Below are positions 46,856 to 55,910 of a stretch of DNA of 64,000 nucleotides, piece by piece. Below the pieces are notes generated by a model, which did not search any database, was not told where the DNA came from, and was given only the letters and a program-made list of their open reading frames with translations. The position numbers and the translations under genes were made by a program. The number at the start of each line of letters is the position of its first letter. Within the stretch, counting starts at the first letter, position 1. The stretch lies in NCBI GenBank assembly GCA_000169355.1, contig AAXX01000007.1, positions 34,686 to 98,685 of the forward strand. The letters run 5' to 3'. Source of the stretch: Flavobacteria bacterium BAL38. GTDB taxonomy: Bacteria; Bacteroidota; Bacteroidia; Flavobacteriales; Flavobacteriaceae.

Positions 46856-48349
46856 CTATTTTATATGTTTGATAAGTTCTTCCCAAATAATTACCATTCC
46901 AACTGTATCTCTTTCACAATATTTTTTCAGCGACTCTCTTGTGAAAATTTCATCACCAATAAATTTATTGTTTATCATACTCAAAAAGATATTGCTAGCA
47001 TCACCTCCATTAGAAATTTCTAAATCTTTGTAATTAAATTCTGGAGCAATTGCAGGTAAAACTGCTTTTATTGATGCGGAACCTCCCATTTCAGGATGAT
47101 AAAACCATGCATTTCTAAATGGAATTAAAAGATCTACAAAACGATTAATAATATTTTCAATAAAATCTCGATCTTCGGGAAATGCAATTGCTAATTCTTT
47201 TAATCTACTAATTTCAAAAGTTGCATTATAAGCAACAATAGAACCTATTTCGCCAAAATCAAGTTTCATTTGTTCAATAAGTTTTTTTCTCGGGTCTATA
47301 GAAATTTCATTAAAATCTTTTGGTTCAGCTAAAAATTCTTTATGAGTATAATTATCGCCACATTGTTCTAAAATATGTAAAGAATATTGAAAAGGGACTT
47401 GCTGAAAAGGTCTTGTTCCATTCAATACTGGTAAGGCTGGGAATATGGTTTCGAAATCAAAAAAATATAATGGAAATTCCCAATTGTTTAAAAATTCACT
47501 AATGCTTGTTTTGTCAATATGACTATGTGCTATTTTCTGACCACTTACTTGTAAGTTTTGCCTATGATTCAAAGAAACGGTTTCTGGAATGTCAATTATT
47601 TTAAATATTCCTTGTTCGTATAATTTCCAGTCTAATCCTCTAGGATTGTAAAGCGAAAAAACAGATTGTTCTGGGATGTGTTTCCAACAATGGTGTTTGT
47701 AATCGCATTCAAAAGGAGAACCGCAATGCTTGCCAATTTCAACTACTGGTTCTATTTCAGTTGAAAGAATATTTTTTAAATCCTCTAAGTTTTCCTCGAC
47801 CCATAATTGATTTCCAATAACTTCATTGGTAATATCTGCAAGGGTAAAAAGTTCCTTCGGATTAATATCACCGTCTTTGATATAAGCAGTATTAATGTGC
47901 ATTAAAAAGAATTTATCAGGTTTGAAACCTGATTTATTCATAACCCAATATTGCAGGGAAGCGTCAGTTAAATGATACTTTTTTACTTCCGAACTGCTTT
48001 TTACTTCAATAGCCCATCTTTCATTCTCTGTATGATGAAGTATGTCAAGTGCCGCTAAGACACCATTAGAACTAAATGCTGCTTCGTAAATTGTTTTTAC
48101 ATCAGAATCAATCCAATCTTTAGTGTCTTGAATTGATTTAGAAAAATCATAATAATTTTCAGGAGACGCATCTTTACCATTTGGGAAAGCACTTTGAGCC
48201 AATTCTCCTATCTCATGGCCAGTAGAAAATAGTAACTCTTGTTGTTCAGATATTTCAGGCTTTAAATCCTTTCGATAGATATCAAAATATAATTTTTTTG
48301 AACATTGAATACCAGATACGAAACGAGATTTTGAAATTACTTTTACCAT
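46856..48349 (-). CDS. DUF2779-type protein: Cas4-like nuclease fused to a DEDD exonuclease
   Basis: The 497-residue protein combines two nuclease domains. The N-terminal half looks Cas4/RecB-like: Asp102 (LDILHH), Glu115 and Lys117 (IEVKSS), with four Cys (16, 209, 215, 221) spaced like the Fe-S cluster of Cas4/AddB. The C-terminal half is a DEDD/RNase H-like exonuclease with Asp298 and Glu300 in FFDFETIFP, YNATFEISRL and an Asp in YCERDTVGMV. The family is known as DUF2779; its role is unestablished. Its ATG directly abuts the stop codon of the upstream PD-(D/E)XK gene. Confidence 0.82.
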   Translation of the reverse strand: MVKVISKSRFVSGIQCSKKLYFDIYRKDLKPEISEQQELLFSTGHEIGELAQSAFPNGKDASPENYYDFSKSIQDTKDWIDSDVKTIYEAAFSSNGVLAALDILHHTENERWAIEVKSSSEVKKYHLTDASLQYWVMNKSGFKPDKFFLMHINTAYIKDGDINPKELFTLADITNEVIGNQLWVEENLEDLKNILSTEIEPVVEIGKHCGSPFECDYKHHCWKHIPEQSVFSLYNPRGLDWKLYEQGIFKIIDIPETVSLNHRQNLQVSGQKIAHSHIDKTSISEFLNNWEFPLYFFDFETIFPALPVLNGTRPFQQVPFQYSLHILEQCGDNYTHKEFLAEPKDFNEISIDPRKKLIEQMKLDFGEIGSIVAYNATFEISRLKELAIAFPEDRDFIENIINRFVDLLIPFRNAWFYHPEMGGSASIKAVLPAIAPEFNYKDLEISNGGDASNIFLSMINNKFIGDEIFTRESLKKYCERDTVGMVIIWEELIKHIK

Positions 48350-49423
48350 CTATAATTGGGTAATTAAGTTTTGTTGTTCATGAAAAATTTTATAGTATGC
48401 ATTAAATATTACTGTTGCATCTTCAATAAATTGTGGTTTATCATACCAATTCTTTATATCGTAACTCACTAAAGATATTACACTAGATATTTTATCGTTT
48501 TTTATAGTATTTTTAATTTGTTTTCCACCAAAAGTATTAATAATTCCTGAATCATTAATTTTTTTTAATAGGACATTTTTTAATTGTTCAGCAATTTCAG
48601 CTCTTGAATGGTTATAACTAAAACCTATTTTTAAACTATCACCATCAATTGTATACATGAAATTTCCTTTCCAAAAAGGAACACTCGGAACGGGTCTGCT
48701 GCCTCCATCGTTAGAAGTTACAACTTTCCATATAACAAGATTCGTTATTTTTTTTGATAAAAGTGCTTGAATATGAATAAGATATCTAAACTTAACTTCT
48801 CTTAATTTTAAACTTTGAATGCTGTTTTCTTTTAAATATTTTTCGATATCACTTGAGTTTAACATTTTATTATTGTTAAATAAAAAATTTAAATCCTCTT
48901 TAATTGATAATAAGTATTCCAGATATTCTGTAATTAAATACTGTTTTTTTAAATCTTCAAGTTTTGGCATTTCTTGCAGCAATTCTAATAATGAATCTTT
49001 CCTTGAAGATTCAAAATTGAAATAGGATTTAATTGTCCAATGATTGTCCTCGCAATGTTGCAAAACATCACTAGGAACTTGTTCCTTGCTAAAAACCAAT
49101 AAAAATTTCTTTGCGCCATTTATTTCATTTATGGCATCATATTCTTTTAATTGAATTGTTGTAGGAGTTGATTTAAATTTATTTTCTATTATAAATACAT
49201 AATTATTCTCATTAGTTTCATCAAATCCAACTACATCGAGGCGTATTGATTTTCCAATACTATTTTTCTTTACATCTTCTAGTTTTGAATTGCCAAAGAA
49301 AGCATTTATATCCAAAAAATTTTTTGTGAAATTCAATTCTTTCTCGTCAATTAGTAACTTAATTATGGAGGAGTGAACTAACTCTTTATCTGCAACTGAT
49401 AGGACATTAAAAATATTGAACAT
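48350..49423 (-). CDS. PD-(D/E)XK nuclease-family protein
   Basis: The 357-residue protein has a restriction-endonuclease-like core near its N-terminus: Asp63 in IRLDVVGFDE, Glu80 and Lys82 in FIIENKFKS, then Gln91 in TIQLKEY. This order (D, ExK, Q) is that of the PD-(D/E)XK_4 group found in defence islands. The C-terminal 220 residues are helical and not recognised. It is the first gene of a three-gene minus-strand operon, ending exactly where the Cas4-like/DEDD gene begins. Target DNA or RNA unknown. Confidence 0.78.
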   Translation of the reverse strand: MFNIFNVLSVADKELVHSSIIKLLIDEKELNFTKNFLDINAFFGNSKLEDVKKNSIGKSIRLDVVGFDETNENNYVFIIENKFKSTPTTIQLKEYDAINEINGAKKFLLVFSKEQVPSDVLQHCEDNHWTIKSYFNFESSRKDSLLELLQEMPKLEDLKKQYLITEYLEYLLSIKEDLNFLFNNNKMLNSSDIEKYLKENSIQSLKLREVKFRYLIHIQALLSKKITNLVIWKVVTSNDGGSRPVPSVPFWKGNFMYTIDGDSLKIGFSYNHSRAEIAEQLKNVLLKKINDSGIINTFGGKQIKNTIKNDKISSVISLVSYDIKNWYDKPQFIEDATVIFNAYYKIFHEQQNLITQL

Positions 49424-49477
49424 AAATTAATTATTTAAAATGAGAATTTTACTTTTTATAATTTTTCAATAAAAAAA

Positions 49478-49663
49478 TTATTCAATTGTATAATAGGAAT
49501 TCGAAAACAAAATACTTCCTACTTTGTATCCAGCAGCTTAAAGAGCTTTTCTTATTTCATTATCTTGAGGTTTTGAGCTACCTGATGAAACTTGAATTAT
49601 CAATCCTGATGGTACAACATTTGAAATACCTTTAATAAATTTTAATGTAAATACTTTTGCCAT
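49478..49663 (-). pseudogene. Small protein gene broken by an in-frame stop
   Basis: ATG at 49663 (minus strand) encodes 41 residues (MAKVFTLKFIKGISNVV at the start, EIRKAL at the end), then TAA at 49538-49540. The frame continues AAGYKVGSILFSNSYYTIE to a TAA at 49478-49480. One base change (GAA to TAA) would explain the break of a 61-residue protein. The DxEIRKAL..AGYKVG part resembles the intact small protein at 50855-51043. It could also be a real 41-residue product. Confidence 0.45.
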
Positions 49664-49762
49664 TTTTTTGTTATTTTTATATAATTATAAGTTTTTTTTA
49701 AATTCATGCTCTTAAGCAAATTGTAGGAAAACATAATATGGTATTATTTTATTTACCTCCTT

Positions 49763-50536
49763 TTACAAATAAAATTCAATTCCTAATTTTTCACCATTTC
49801 CTTTTTCAACATCTTGAATATCCATATAATATCCTTCATAGAGATTGAATAATCTAATTTCATCAGGTATTTCAGAACTTAAATTATAATGCTCATCATC
49901 CTCATCAATTTCTAAATATTCATAGAGCGAATTTATTTCATTTAATAAGTTTGGAAATTCATTTGAAACATCTTCCCATAAATCATGACCATCTTCATCT
50001 TCTGCTACTCCTCCTGAATCAATAACACTTTGACCATTATACATTAAACTATCTGTAGGATATTTATCACACCAATTTGTTATAATTCTTCCGACGAATT
50101 CTTTTTTATTATCTTTGTTTTGGAAACCACCTAAAATTATAAAATCAGGTTGGTCACCAGCGTTACAACATTCTTCAATATTATCATCTTCATTTACCCT
50201 TCCTGCGTAAAATCCTATTTTTCCTAATAAACTATCCATACTATTTTCATCATTAATGTATTTTGTTCTATCATATTTAATAGGATTTTGTCCTATCCAT
50301 TTATAATCACAATCTTCAATATGAGCATTTTTAAATGCAACAATTAATCTTCCTGATTCTGTTCTTGAAGAATTGTCAATATCAAAAGTTCCTTTAATCA
50401 CTTTTTTTCCATCAAATTGATAAATTTCAACTTCTTCAATTTGATGTATTCTTGATTCTGAAATTACCCAAGAAGGAGAATTTCTATGGCGTAATAAATC
50501 TTCAAGATTGTCTTTGGTTCGTATTTGTAATTTCAT
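49763..50536 (-). CDS. Hypothetical acidic protein, 257 residues
   Basis: A soluble, acidic protein with no signal peptide or membrane segment. The N-terminus (MKLQIRTKDNLEDLLRHRN) and a middle part with DFIILGGFQNK and a C-terminal DDEDEH-type acidic run give no family I recognise. It is the last gene of a minus-strand group of small proteins (51043, 50836, 50536), starting 4 nt after the gene before it, so it is cotranscribed. Possible immunity, adaptor or DNA-mimic type roles are only guesses. Confidence 0.6.
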   Translation of the reverse strand: MKLQIRTKDNLEDLLRHRNSPSWVISESRIHQIEEVEIYQFDGKKVIKGTFDIDNSSRTESGRLIVAFKNAHIEDCDYKWIGQNPIKYDRTKYINDENSMDSLLGKIGFYAGRVNEDDNIEECCNAGDQPDFIILGGFQNKDNKKEFVGRIITNWCDKYPTDSLMYNGQSVIDSGGVAEDEDGHDLWEDVSNEFPNLLNEINSLYEYLEIDEDDEHYNLSSEIPDEIRLFNLYEGYYMDIQDVEKGNGEKLGIEFYL

Positions 50537-50539
50537 ATT

Positions 50540-50836
50540 TTAAATTGTTCGTATATAACTTCCATTTTCTCTTCTTATATCAGTTTTTCCATCATTTCTT
50601 GTAACAGCAATGTCATTTCCATTGAATCTAGCATCTCTTGCATTGTTAGCTATATTTCTTATGAAACTACCGTTTGCCCTATGTAGATCAACTCTTCCAT
50701 CTGTTTTAGTGATAACAATTAAATCACCTTTTGTATTAAGCTGCCCAGATATAGCATCATTTGTAATGATATTTACTAAAGAACCGTTTTCTCTAACTAG
50801 TTCAGCTCTATTACCTTTTATTATAACTAGATTCAT
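50540..50836 (-). CDS. Small beta-repeat protein of unknown function
   Basis: The 98-residue protein is almost entirely made of two and a half copies of a repeat of about 37 residues whose core is DGRVDLHRANGSFIRNI (also AELVRENGSLVNII and DGKTDIRRENGSYIRTI). Such strands could form a small beta-sheet or blades of an assembled propeller. It sits in a three-gene minus-strand group of small proteins and has no signal peptide. Confidence 0.6.
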   Translation of the reverse strand: MNLVIIKGNRAELVRENGSLVNIITNDAISGQLNTKGDLIVITKTDGRVDLHRANGSFIRNIANNARDARFNGNDIAVTRNDGKTDIRRENGSYIRTI

Positions 50837-50854
50837 TTCAACCTCTTTTTAAAG

Positions 50855-51043
50855 TTATTTTACTATTTCATGTTTGTAAACCTTAATGTCATAGTGGCCT
50901 ACTTTATAATAATTAGCTAGCCATACACGAATGTCATTTACATCATAGCGTGAAAGACTCATCAAGTGGGTCTCTAATAAATCACCAAAATTTCCTGGTC
51001 GTTTAAAAAATACTTTTACCTTGTAAGTTTGATTATTGCTCAT
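50855..51043 (-). CDS. Small basic protein, 62 residues
   Basis: First gene of the minus-strand group. It has the pattern YKVKVFFKRPGNFGD, then DVNDIRVWLANYYKVGHYDIKVYKHEIVK, suggesting beta-strand, helix, strand. The C-terminal part resembles the broken gene at 49478-49663. Function unknown. It diverges from the regulator-like gene at 51166. Confidence 0.55.
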   Translation of the reverse strand: MSNNQTYKVKVFFKRPGNFGDLLETHLMSLSRYDVNDIRVWLANYYKVGHYDIKVYKHEIVK

Positions 51044-51137
51044 AAAATTTTTTAATTAGTTCTTTCAAACTTACATTATTCACAAACCAAAATAAATTGC
51101 AAGTTATTGCAACTTCACTTTCAAAAAGGATTACAAC

Positions 51138-51145
51138 TATATTTG
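51138..51145 (+). promoter_or_regulatory. -7 box (TATATTTG) for the gene at 51166
   Basis: A perfect TAnnTTTG match, 20 nt before the ATG at 51166. A TTGCAA direct repeat (51097-51102 and 51107-51112) lies upstream and might be an operator. Confidence 0.5.
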
Positions 51146-51165
51146 CAAGGTTTTAAAACTTAAAC

Positions 51166-52392
51166 ATGCATCAACCTAGTCCATATTTAATTGCGATTTG
51201 TCAACAACTTGAACACCAACTTGGTTTTAAGATTAATAATATTGCAATGGCACAAAAGTGTTCGGATTTATTGGCTGCAGAAAAGTTACATATTTCAATG
51301 CACACAATTGCTCGAATATATGGTGTAATAAAACCCTTTAGAACACCTTACAAGGATACCTTGAATATTTTAGCCCGATATCTGAAATATATAGATTGGG
51401 AAGATTTTTGTTCCAATCAAACTAATGTGCCTTTTGACCCCAATTATTTTCTTACCGAAACTTCAGATGGTTTTTCTTTGGCTATTTTGCAATTAGCATT
51501 AGCCAATGAAGATTTTAAGGCGTTGCAACTTATATTAGAGAAAGCTAAAAAAAATGAAAACGAAGCTATTTTGTTTACCGCAGCTGAACTCATAGGTGCT
51601 TATGTTCGTAAAAGTAAAAAGCAAAAAGAATTACTTCAATTACTGGCAGATATTAGTATTGGTCATTTTTTTTTCTATGAATGTTATGTTGATGAAGACA
51701 ACGAAAATAATTACTTTTCAGAAGCTTTAGTAAATTATTATTTACCAAATGTTACTAATGAGTATAGAAAACTATTTGTTTACTCCTTTATTATTAGTCA
51801 AACTGCACACAAAGAAGGGACTCTTTCAAGTTATCATTCTGATTTTTTAGCATTAATAGGTAATTTGGATAAAAATGAGTGTCATTTTCACGAGCTTTCT
51901 AGATGGTTTGAATGTTTAATTCTTATAGATGGATTTAAAGGCGAACTTATTAAAACATGGAAACACTATGTAAACGAAATAGTAGTAATTTGTAATAATT
52001 ATGAAGATGCTAAAAAAGCATGGTTTATTTCTAGAGTATTGAAAGCATTACTTTTGTTTGATTTAAGAAATGAATTATTTGTTCATACTGAATTTAATGC
52101 AATTGTTGATCATCTTATTAAAAATCAAAAAAAAGAAGTTCATAGCATTGCTCTTTATAGCATTCAATTGTACTGGATTAGTAAATCGTTTTTCTTAAGA
52201 AATAAAAGTATTTATTCTCCATTCCGAATTCATAGCTTACTTTTTCAAAATGAAAGCCATACAAAAGCTGCTTTAGAATTTGCATCAGCATCCCTTTTTG
52301 CATCAGGAGAAAATAAAACCATCATTACAAATAATTTAAAACAATTTTGTGAAAGAAAAGGTGTTTATTGGGTGTTAAAAATGATAACTTAA
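51166..52392 (+). CDS. Regulator-like protein with N-terminal HTH-like module and helical body
   Basis: The 408-residue protein starts with a segment (about 10-95) reading like a Bacteroidota HTH-type module: LGFKINNIAMAQKC, then LHISMHTIARIYGVIKPFRTPYKDTLNILARYLKYIDWEDF. The rest (about 110-400) is predicted all-helical, like TPR or HEAT-type repeats, without enzymatic motifs. It shares this N-terminal plan with the gene at 52569-53879 on the other strand. Unknown function, perhaps sensing and signalling in the accessory region. Confidence 0.6.
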   Translation: MHQPSPYLIAICQQLEHQLGFKINNIAMAQKCSDLLAAEKLHISMHTIARIYGVIKPFRTPYKDTLNILARYLKYIDWEDFCSNQTNVPFDPNYFLTETSDGFSLAILQLALANEDFKALQLILEKAKKNENEAILFTAAELIGAYVRKSKKQKELLQLLADISIGHFFFYECYVDEDNENNYFSEALVNYYLPNVTNEYRKLFVYSFIISQTAHKEGTLSSYHSDFLALIGNLDKNECHFHELSRWFECLILIDGFKGELIKTWKHYVNEIVVICNNYEDAKKAWFISRVLKALLLFDLRNELFVHTEFNAIVDHLIKNQKKEVHSIALYSIQLYWISKSFFLRNKSIYSPFRIHSLLFQNESHTKAALEFASASLFASGENKTIITNNLKQFCERKGVYWVLKMIT

Positions 52393-52568
52393 TTTTATCC
52401 AACTCCAAATCATAATTGGTATTCGTTTTCTGAATAAGATTTTAAGAAACAAAGAAAACATAAAGTCTATATTAGAATAAAATTTTTGATAAAATTCCAT
52501 CAAAGAAGTAAAAAGAAAATCAGATTTCTTAGTGTTAAATGATTACTCTTTATAATGGTCTCAATAAA

Positions 52569-53879
52569 TTATCTAAAATAAGTTTCTAAATATAGTTCAT
52601 CAAACACTTTAAATTTAGCCGAAGTAACGTACTTAGTGTATTCTTCTTTAAATAATTGCTTTTCTTTATTATTTGTGGCTAAGTGATACCCAGTAATTGT
52701 ATAAAAAATTAGATAGTAATCATTGTAAGCTGCTCCATATTTAGAAACCGTAGTATCTAAATTTTTAAAGATATGATGGGCTCGTTTTAAATCCTTATTT
52801 TTATAACTAATCATGACATCAATAAGGTTGTATATAAACAAATCCAAATAAGAATGCATGTGTAATTTATCTATAATTTTTTCAAAATAATTTTCTAGTA
52901 AATAGTTTAATTTTTGTATTTTCTTTAAAAGTAATAGTGCATGAACAAATTCATGAAAATATTGACGAATATGTGTCTCTTTTTTTATGTAAGATAAAAA
53001 ATCCTTCCAGACAATTTCTTCTTTCTCTTTGTTGGGATTTTGTGAAGCACATAGCATTTGATAACCATAATATCTACCAACAAGCACCTCAGGTAACGAT
53101 TGCAATTCGTTTGCTGTAAGGTTGTTAATCATAGGTAATTCTTTTCTCATATTAAGATAGAGTTTCAATCCACTTAAAAGTTTTAAAAACAATTGTTCTT
53201 CGATGCTCAAGGATTCACTTTCTATTTTTTCAAGAATAATGCCGTACCTTTTATTTAACCCCATGATATCTATATAAATATAGATTACGTTTTCTCTGAA
53301 GTTTTTGTTTGCTACCAATTTCTCTATGCTAGTTACAAAGCTTTCTTTAGAAATTCCATATAAAAATATAAAAAGAATATAAGCAATATTCGTTTGAAAA
53401 TGATTTATAGGTAGTTTATTTTTAAAACAACTAATGTTATTTTCATCGAACAATGCATTACAATAGTCCCATTTTTGATTATGAAAAGCATGTTCAAATA
53501 GTGAAATAAAAATTGTATTTGATTCTGATTTTTCTATTAACTCACTAAGAAATTGAAAATCATTTGCAGTAAGATTTTTTTTTAACTTAAGGTTTTGCAA
53601 CTTGGCATCTGCATACCATTTTTCATATTCATTTTTTTTCTTTACATAATCTTGGTACGAAGCATATTCTAAAAACTTAGCTAAAACATCTAGAGTGGCA
53701 TTATTAGACTTCCGCATTGGTATCAGATTCCAAAAACGTCGTAAAGTACTTAAGCTAATAGGATCACTAGTATGTTCTTGCAGAATAGCAAGAAATGATT
53801 TTACATCCGTTGTAGTATTTATTTTAAAACCTACTTTTTTTTCTATATCGGTTCGTAAGTGTCCGTGAAAAATATCCAT
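52569..53879 (-). CDS. Regulator-like protein, distant relative of the gene at 51166
   Basis: The 436-residue protein also begins with VGFKINTTTDVKSFL and ISLSTLRRFWNLIPMRKSNNATLDVLAKFLEYASYQDY, the same order of HTH-like elements as the protein at 51166, followed by a long helical domain without motifs. It converges on that gene, so the pair may come from an old inverted duplication or from association of related genes. Two -7 boxes (53896-53903 and 53928-53935) lie upstream. Confidence 0.6.
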   Translation of the reverse strand: MDIFHGHLRTDIEKKVGFKINTTTDVKSFLAILQEHTSDPISLSTLRRFWNLIPMRKSNNATLDVLAKFLEYASYQDYVKKKNEYEKWYADAKLQNLKLKKNLTANDFQFLSELIEKSESNTIFISLFEHAFHNQKWDYCNALFDENNISCFKNKLPINHFQTNIAYILFIFLYGISKESFVTSIEKLVANKNFRENVIYIYIDIMGLNKRYGIILEKIESESLSIEEQLFLKLLSGLKLYLNMRKELPMINNLTANELQSLPEVLVGRYYGYQMLCASQNPNKEKEEIVWKDFLSYIKKETHIRQYFHEFVHALLLLKKIQKLNYLLENYFEKIIDKLHMHSYLDLFIYNLIDVMISYKNKDLKRAHHIFKNLDTTVSKYGAAYNDYYLIFYTITGYHLATNNKEKQLFKEEYTKYVTSAKFKVFDELYLETYFR

Positions 53880-53895
53880 AAAAGTTAATCAAATT

Positions 53896-53903
53896 CAAAT
53901 TTA
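53896..53903 (-). promoter_or_regulatory. -7 box (TAAATTTG) for the gene at 52569-53879
   Basis: Minus-strand TAAATTTG fits TAnnTTTG, 17 nt upstream of the ATG. A second perfect box (TACATTTG) lies at 53928-53935. Confidence 0.45.
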
Positions 53904-54113
53904 TAAATATCTTTTAAATTGAAAGTACAAATGTATTTAAGTGAACACAATATGAGCAATTTTTAAGATTTATTTTGAATAATATTGTTGAGTGATTGTT
54001 TTTAGAAACGTAGTACATACGTTTTTGCTTTTTTAGAAGATTTCTATAAAGTAATTAAAAACGAAGAATTAACTAAATTATCTTTTAACCTAAAAAAATA
54101 AAAAGTAAATAGG

Positions 54114-55910
54114 ATGGAAATAAGATCATGTATTACAGACAAACCAATTGAAAATAACTCAGAGGATAAATTAAAAATGTCACGGTATGGAAATGTATTA
54201 TCAAACTTTATTAAAGAAAGTGATACACCATTAACTGTAGGGCTTCAAGGGGAATGGGGAACTGGAAAAACATCCATGTTATATATGCTTTTAGAACATT
54301 TTAAAAGTCAAAATATAGCTACATCGTGGGTAAATACTTGGGAATATAGTATGTTTAGAAGTCCAGGTGAAACTACACCAGCTATTTTAAAAGGAATGCT
54401 TACTAATTTAAAATTGAGTTGCGAAAGTGAAGGAAAATGGACTATCGAAGAGAAATCTAAAGATAGCGTAAAAAAAGTATTTAAGTTTTTAGGAAATGTT
54501 GCAAATCAAGTTATATCAAATCAAACAGGGGTAGATATAAAAGGGGCAACTTTTAATGAAGATGCTTCAAGAGAACAAGCTGAAATAGCCGAAATTAAAA
54601 AAGAAATAGCACTTATTATTACCAAATTAATAGAAGATACAAATAACGAATATAAAAAAGTTGTATTCTTAGTAGATGACTTGGATAGAATACCTCCTGA
54701 ACAAGCAGTAGAAGTATTAGAAAGTTTAAAAAATCTATTTGATGTGCCTAACTGTGTTTTCGTGCTAGCTATTGATTATGATGTTGTTGTTAAAGGCTTA
54801 GAATCAAAATTTGGAAAAAAAACAGAAGAAAACGAAAGAGAATTTAGATCGTTTTTTGATAAAATTATCCAAGTGCCTTTTTCAATGCCAACTGGAACTT
54901 ATGATATGGGCAATCTTTTAAGCGAAAAATTAATATCACTTAATATCGAAATTCCTGAAGATTTGAATGATTCGTATAGTAATGTTGTAAAATATACTAT
55001 CGGTTACAATCCCAGAAGTTTAAAAAGATATATAAACTCATTTTCTCTATTGCGTAGTCTTCGAAATTCTGATTTTGAAGAAGATGCGACGGACTTTGGA
55101 GATAATGCTCCAGATTCTGAAGATGATTTAATCTTATTCGCCATGATTGGTGTTCAAATTTCATACCCTAAAATATTTAGACTAATTACTCAAGTATCTG
55201 ACATATATGATTGGGATAAGGGATTTGCTAATAAAAATAACATTGATTTAGAAGCTGTAAAAACGGATATTCAAAAATATGGTGATAATGATAAATTAGA
55301 CGAAGATTGGGAACAAATCATATATGGAGCTTGTCAAAATGATGTTTACTTAAAATCAAAAGTGTTCAACATCTTGGAATTATTTAACTATTTGAGAAAT
55401 AAATTCGAAAACAGACCTGATGTATTAGATGAAAAAATTGTGATGGCTCTAAAATTTGCTTCTATTACAAATGTGGACGATGATGTAAATATTAAAGGTG
55501 TAGTTGAAAAAAGAGGAAATAAAACGGTCTTTTCTGATATCAAAACTAAAATTGATACGCTTAGAAAAGAACTCGTTGAAAATGGTGCCAAAAAAGATGG
55601 AATTGAAATCAAATTAAAAACCTATCAAAATCTCTTTGAAACTTGTTTAGCAATTGCTGACGAAATGGGAACAAAATTCGAGATTATGAGTAGTTCGGTG
55701 AAATTTGATTTTGGCTATTTACAAAATCCGCCAAAACAAACAGAACTTGTAGGTATAGAATTGATGCGACTTAAAGATTATTCTAATTTGCCAAAAGGTC
55801 TTATATCGGTTGGTGTTAAAGATGCTAAGAAACAAAAAGTCGCTTTCAAAGTTTCTAAAGATTTAAATTATAGTGAATTCAAAGCATTTTTGACATTAAA
55901 TTACAAGTAA
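54114..55910 (+). CDS. KAP-family P-loop NTPase
   Basis: The 598-residue protein has Walker A GEWGTGKTS (46-54) and Walker B VVFLVDDLDR (183-192), followed by IPPEQAVEVLESLKNLFDV and VFVLAIDYDVVVKGL, all hallmarks of KAP NTPases. Unlike many KAP proteins it shows no membrane helices between the Walker motifs. KAP NTPases occur in phage-defence systems and in membrane-associated complexes. It overlaps the next gene by one base (TAATG), so it is cotranscribed with an outer-membrane protein gene. The role is unknown. Confidence 0.85.
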   Translation: MEIRSCITDKPIENNSEDKLKMSRYGNVLSNFIKESDTPLTVGLQGEWGTGKTSMLYMLLEHFKSQNIATSWVNTWEYSMFRSPGETTPAILKGMLTNLKLSCESEGKWTIEEKSKDSVKKVFKFLGNVANQVISNQTGVDIKGATFNEDASREQAEIAEIKKEIALIITKLIEDTNNEYKKVVFLVDDLDRIPPEQAVEVLESLKNLFDVPNCVFVLAIDYDVVVKGLESKFGKKTEENEREFRSFFDKIIQVPFSMPTGTYDMGNLLSEKLISLNIEIPEDLNDSYSNVVKYTIGYNPRSLKRYINSFSLLRSLRNSDFEEDATDFGDNAPDSEDDLILFAMIGVQISYPKIFRLITQVSDIYDWDKGFANKNNIDLEAVKTDIQKYGDNDKLDEDWEQIIYGACQNDVYLKSKVFNILELFNYLRNKFENRPDVLDEKIVMALKFASITNVDDDVNIKGVVEKRGNKTVFSDIKTKIDTLRKELVENGAKKDGIEIKLKTYQNLFETCLAIADEMGTKFEIMSSSVKFDFGYLQNPPKQTELVGIELMRLKDYSNLPKGLISVGVKDAKKQKVAFKVSKDLNYSEFKAFLTLNYK

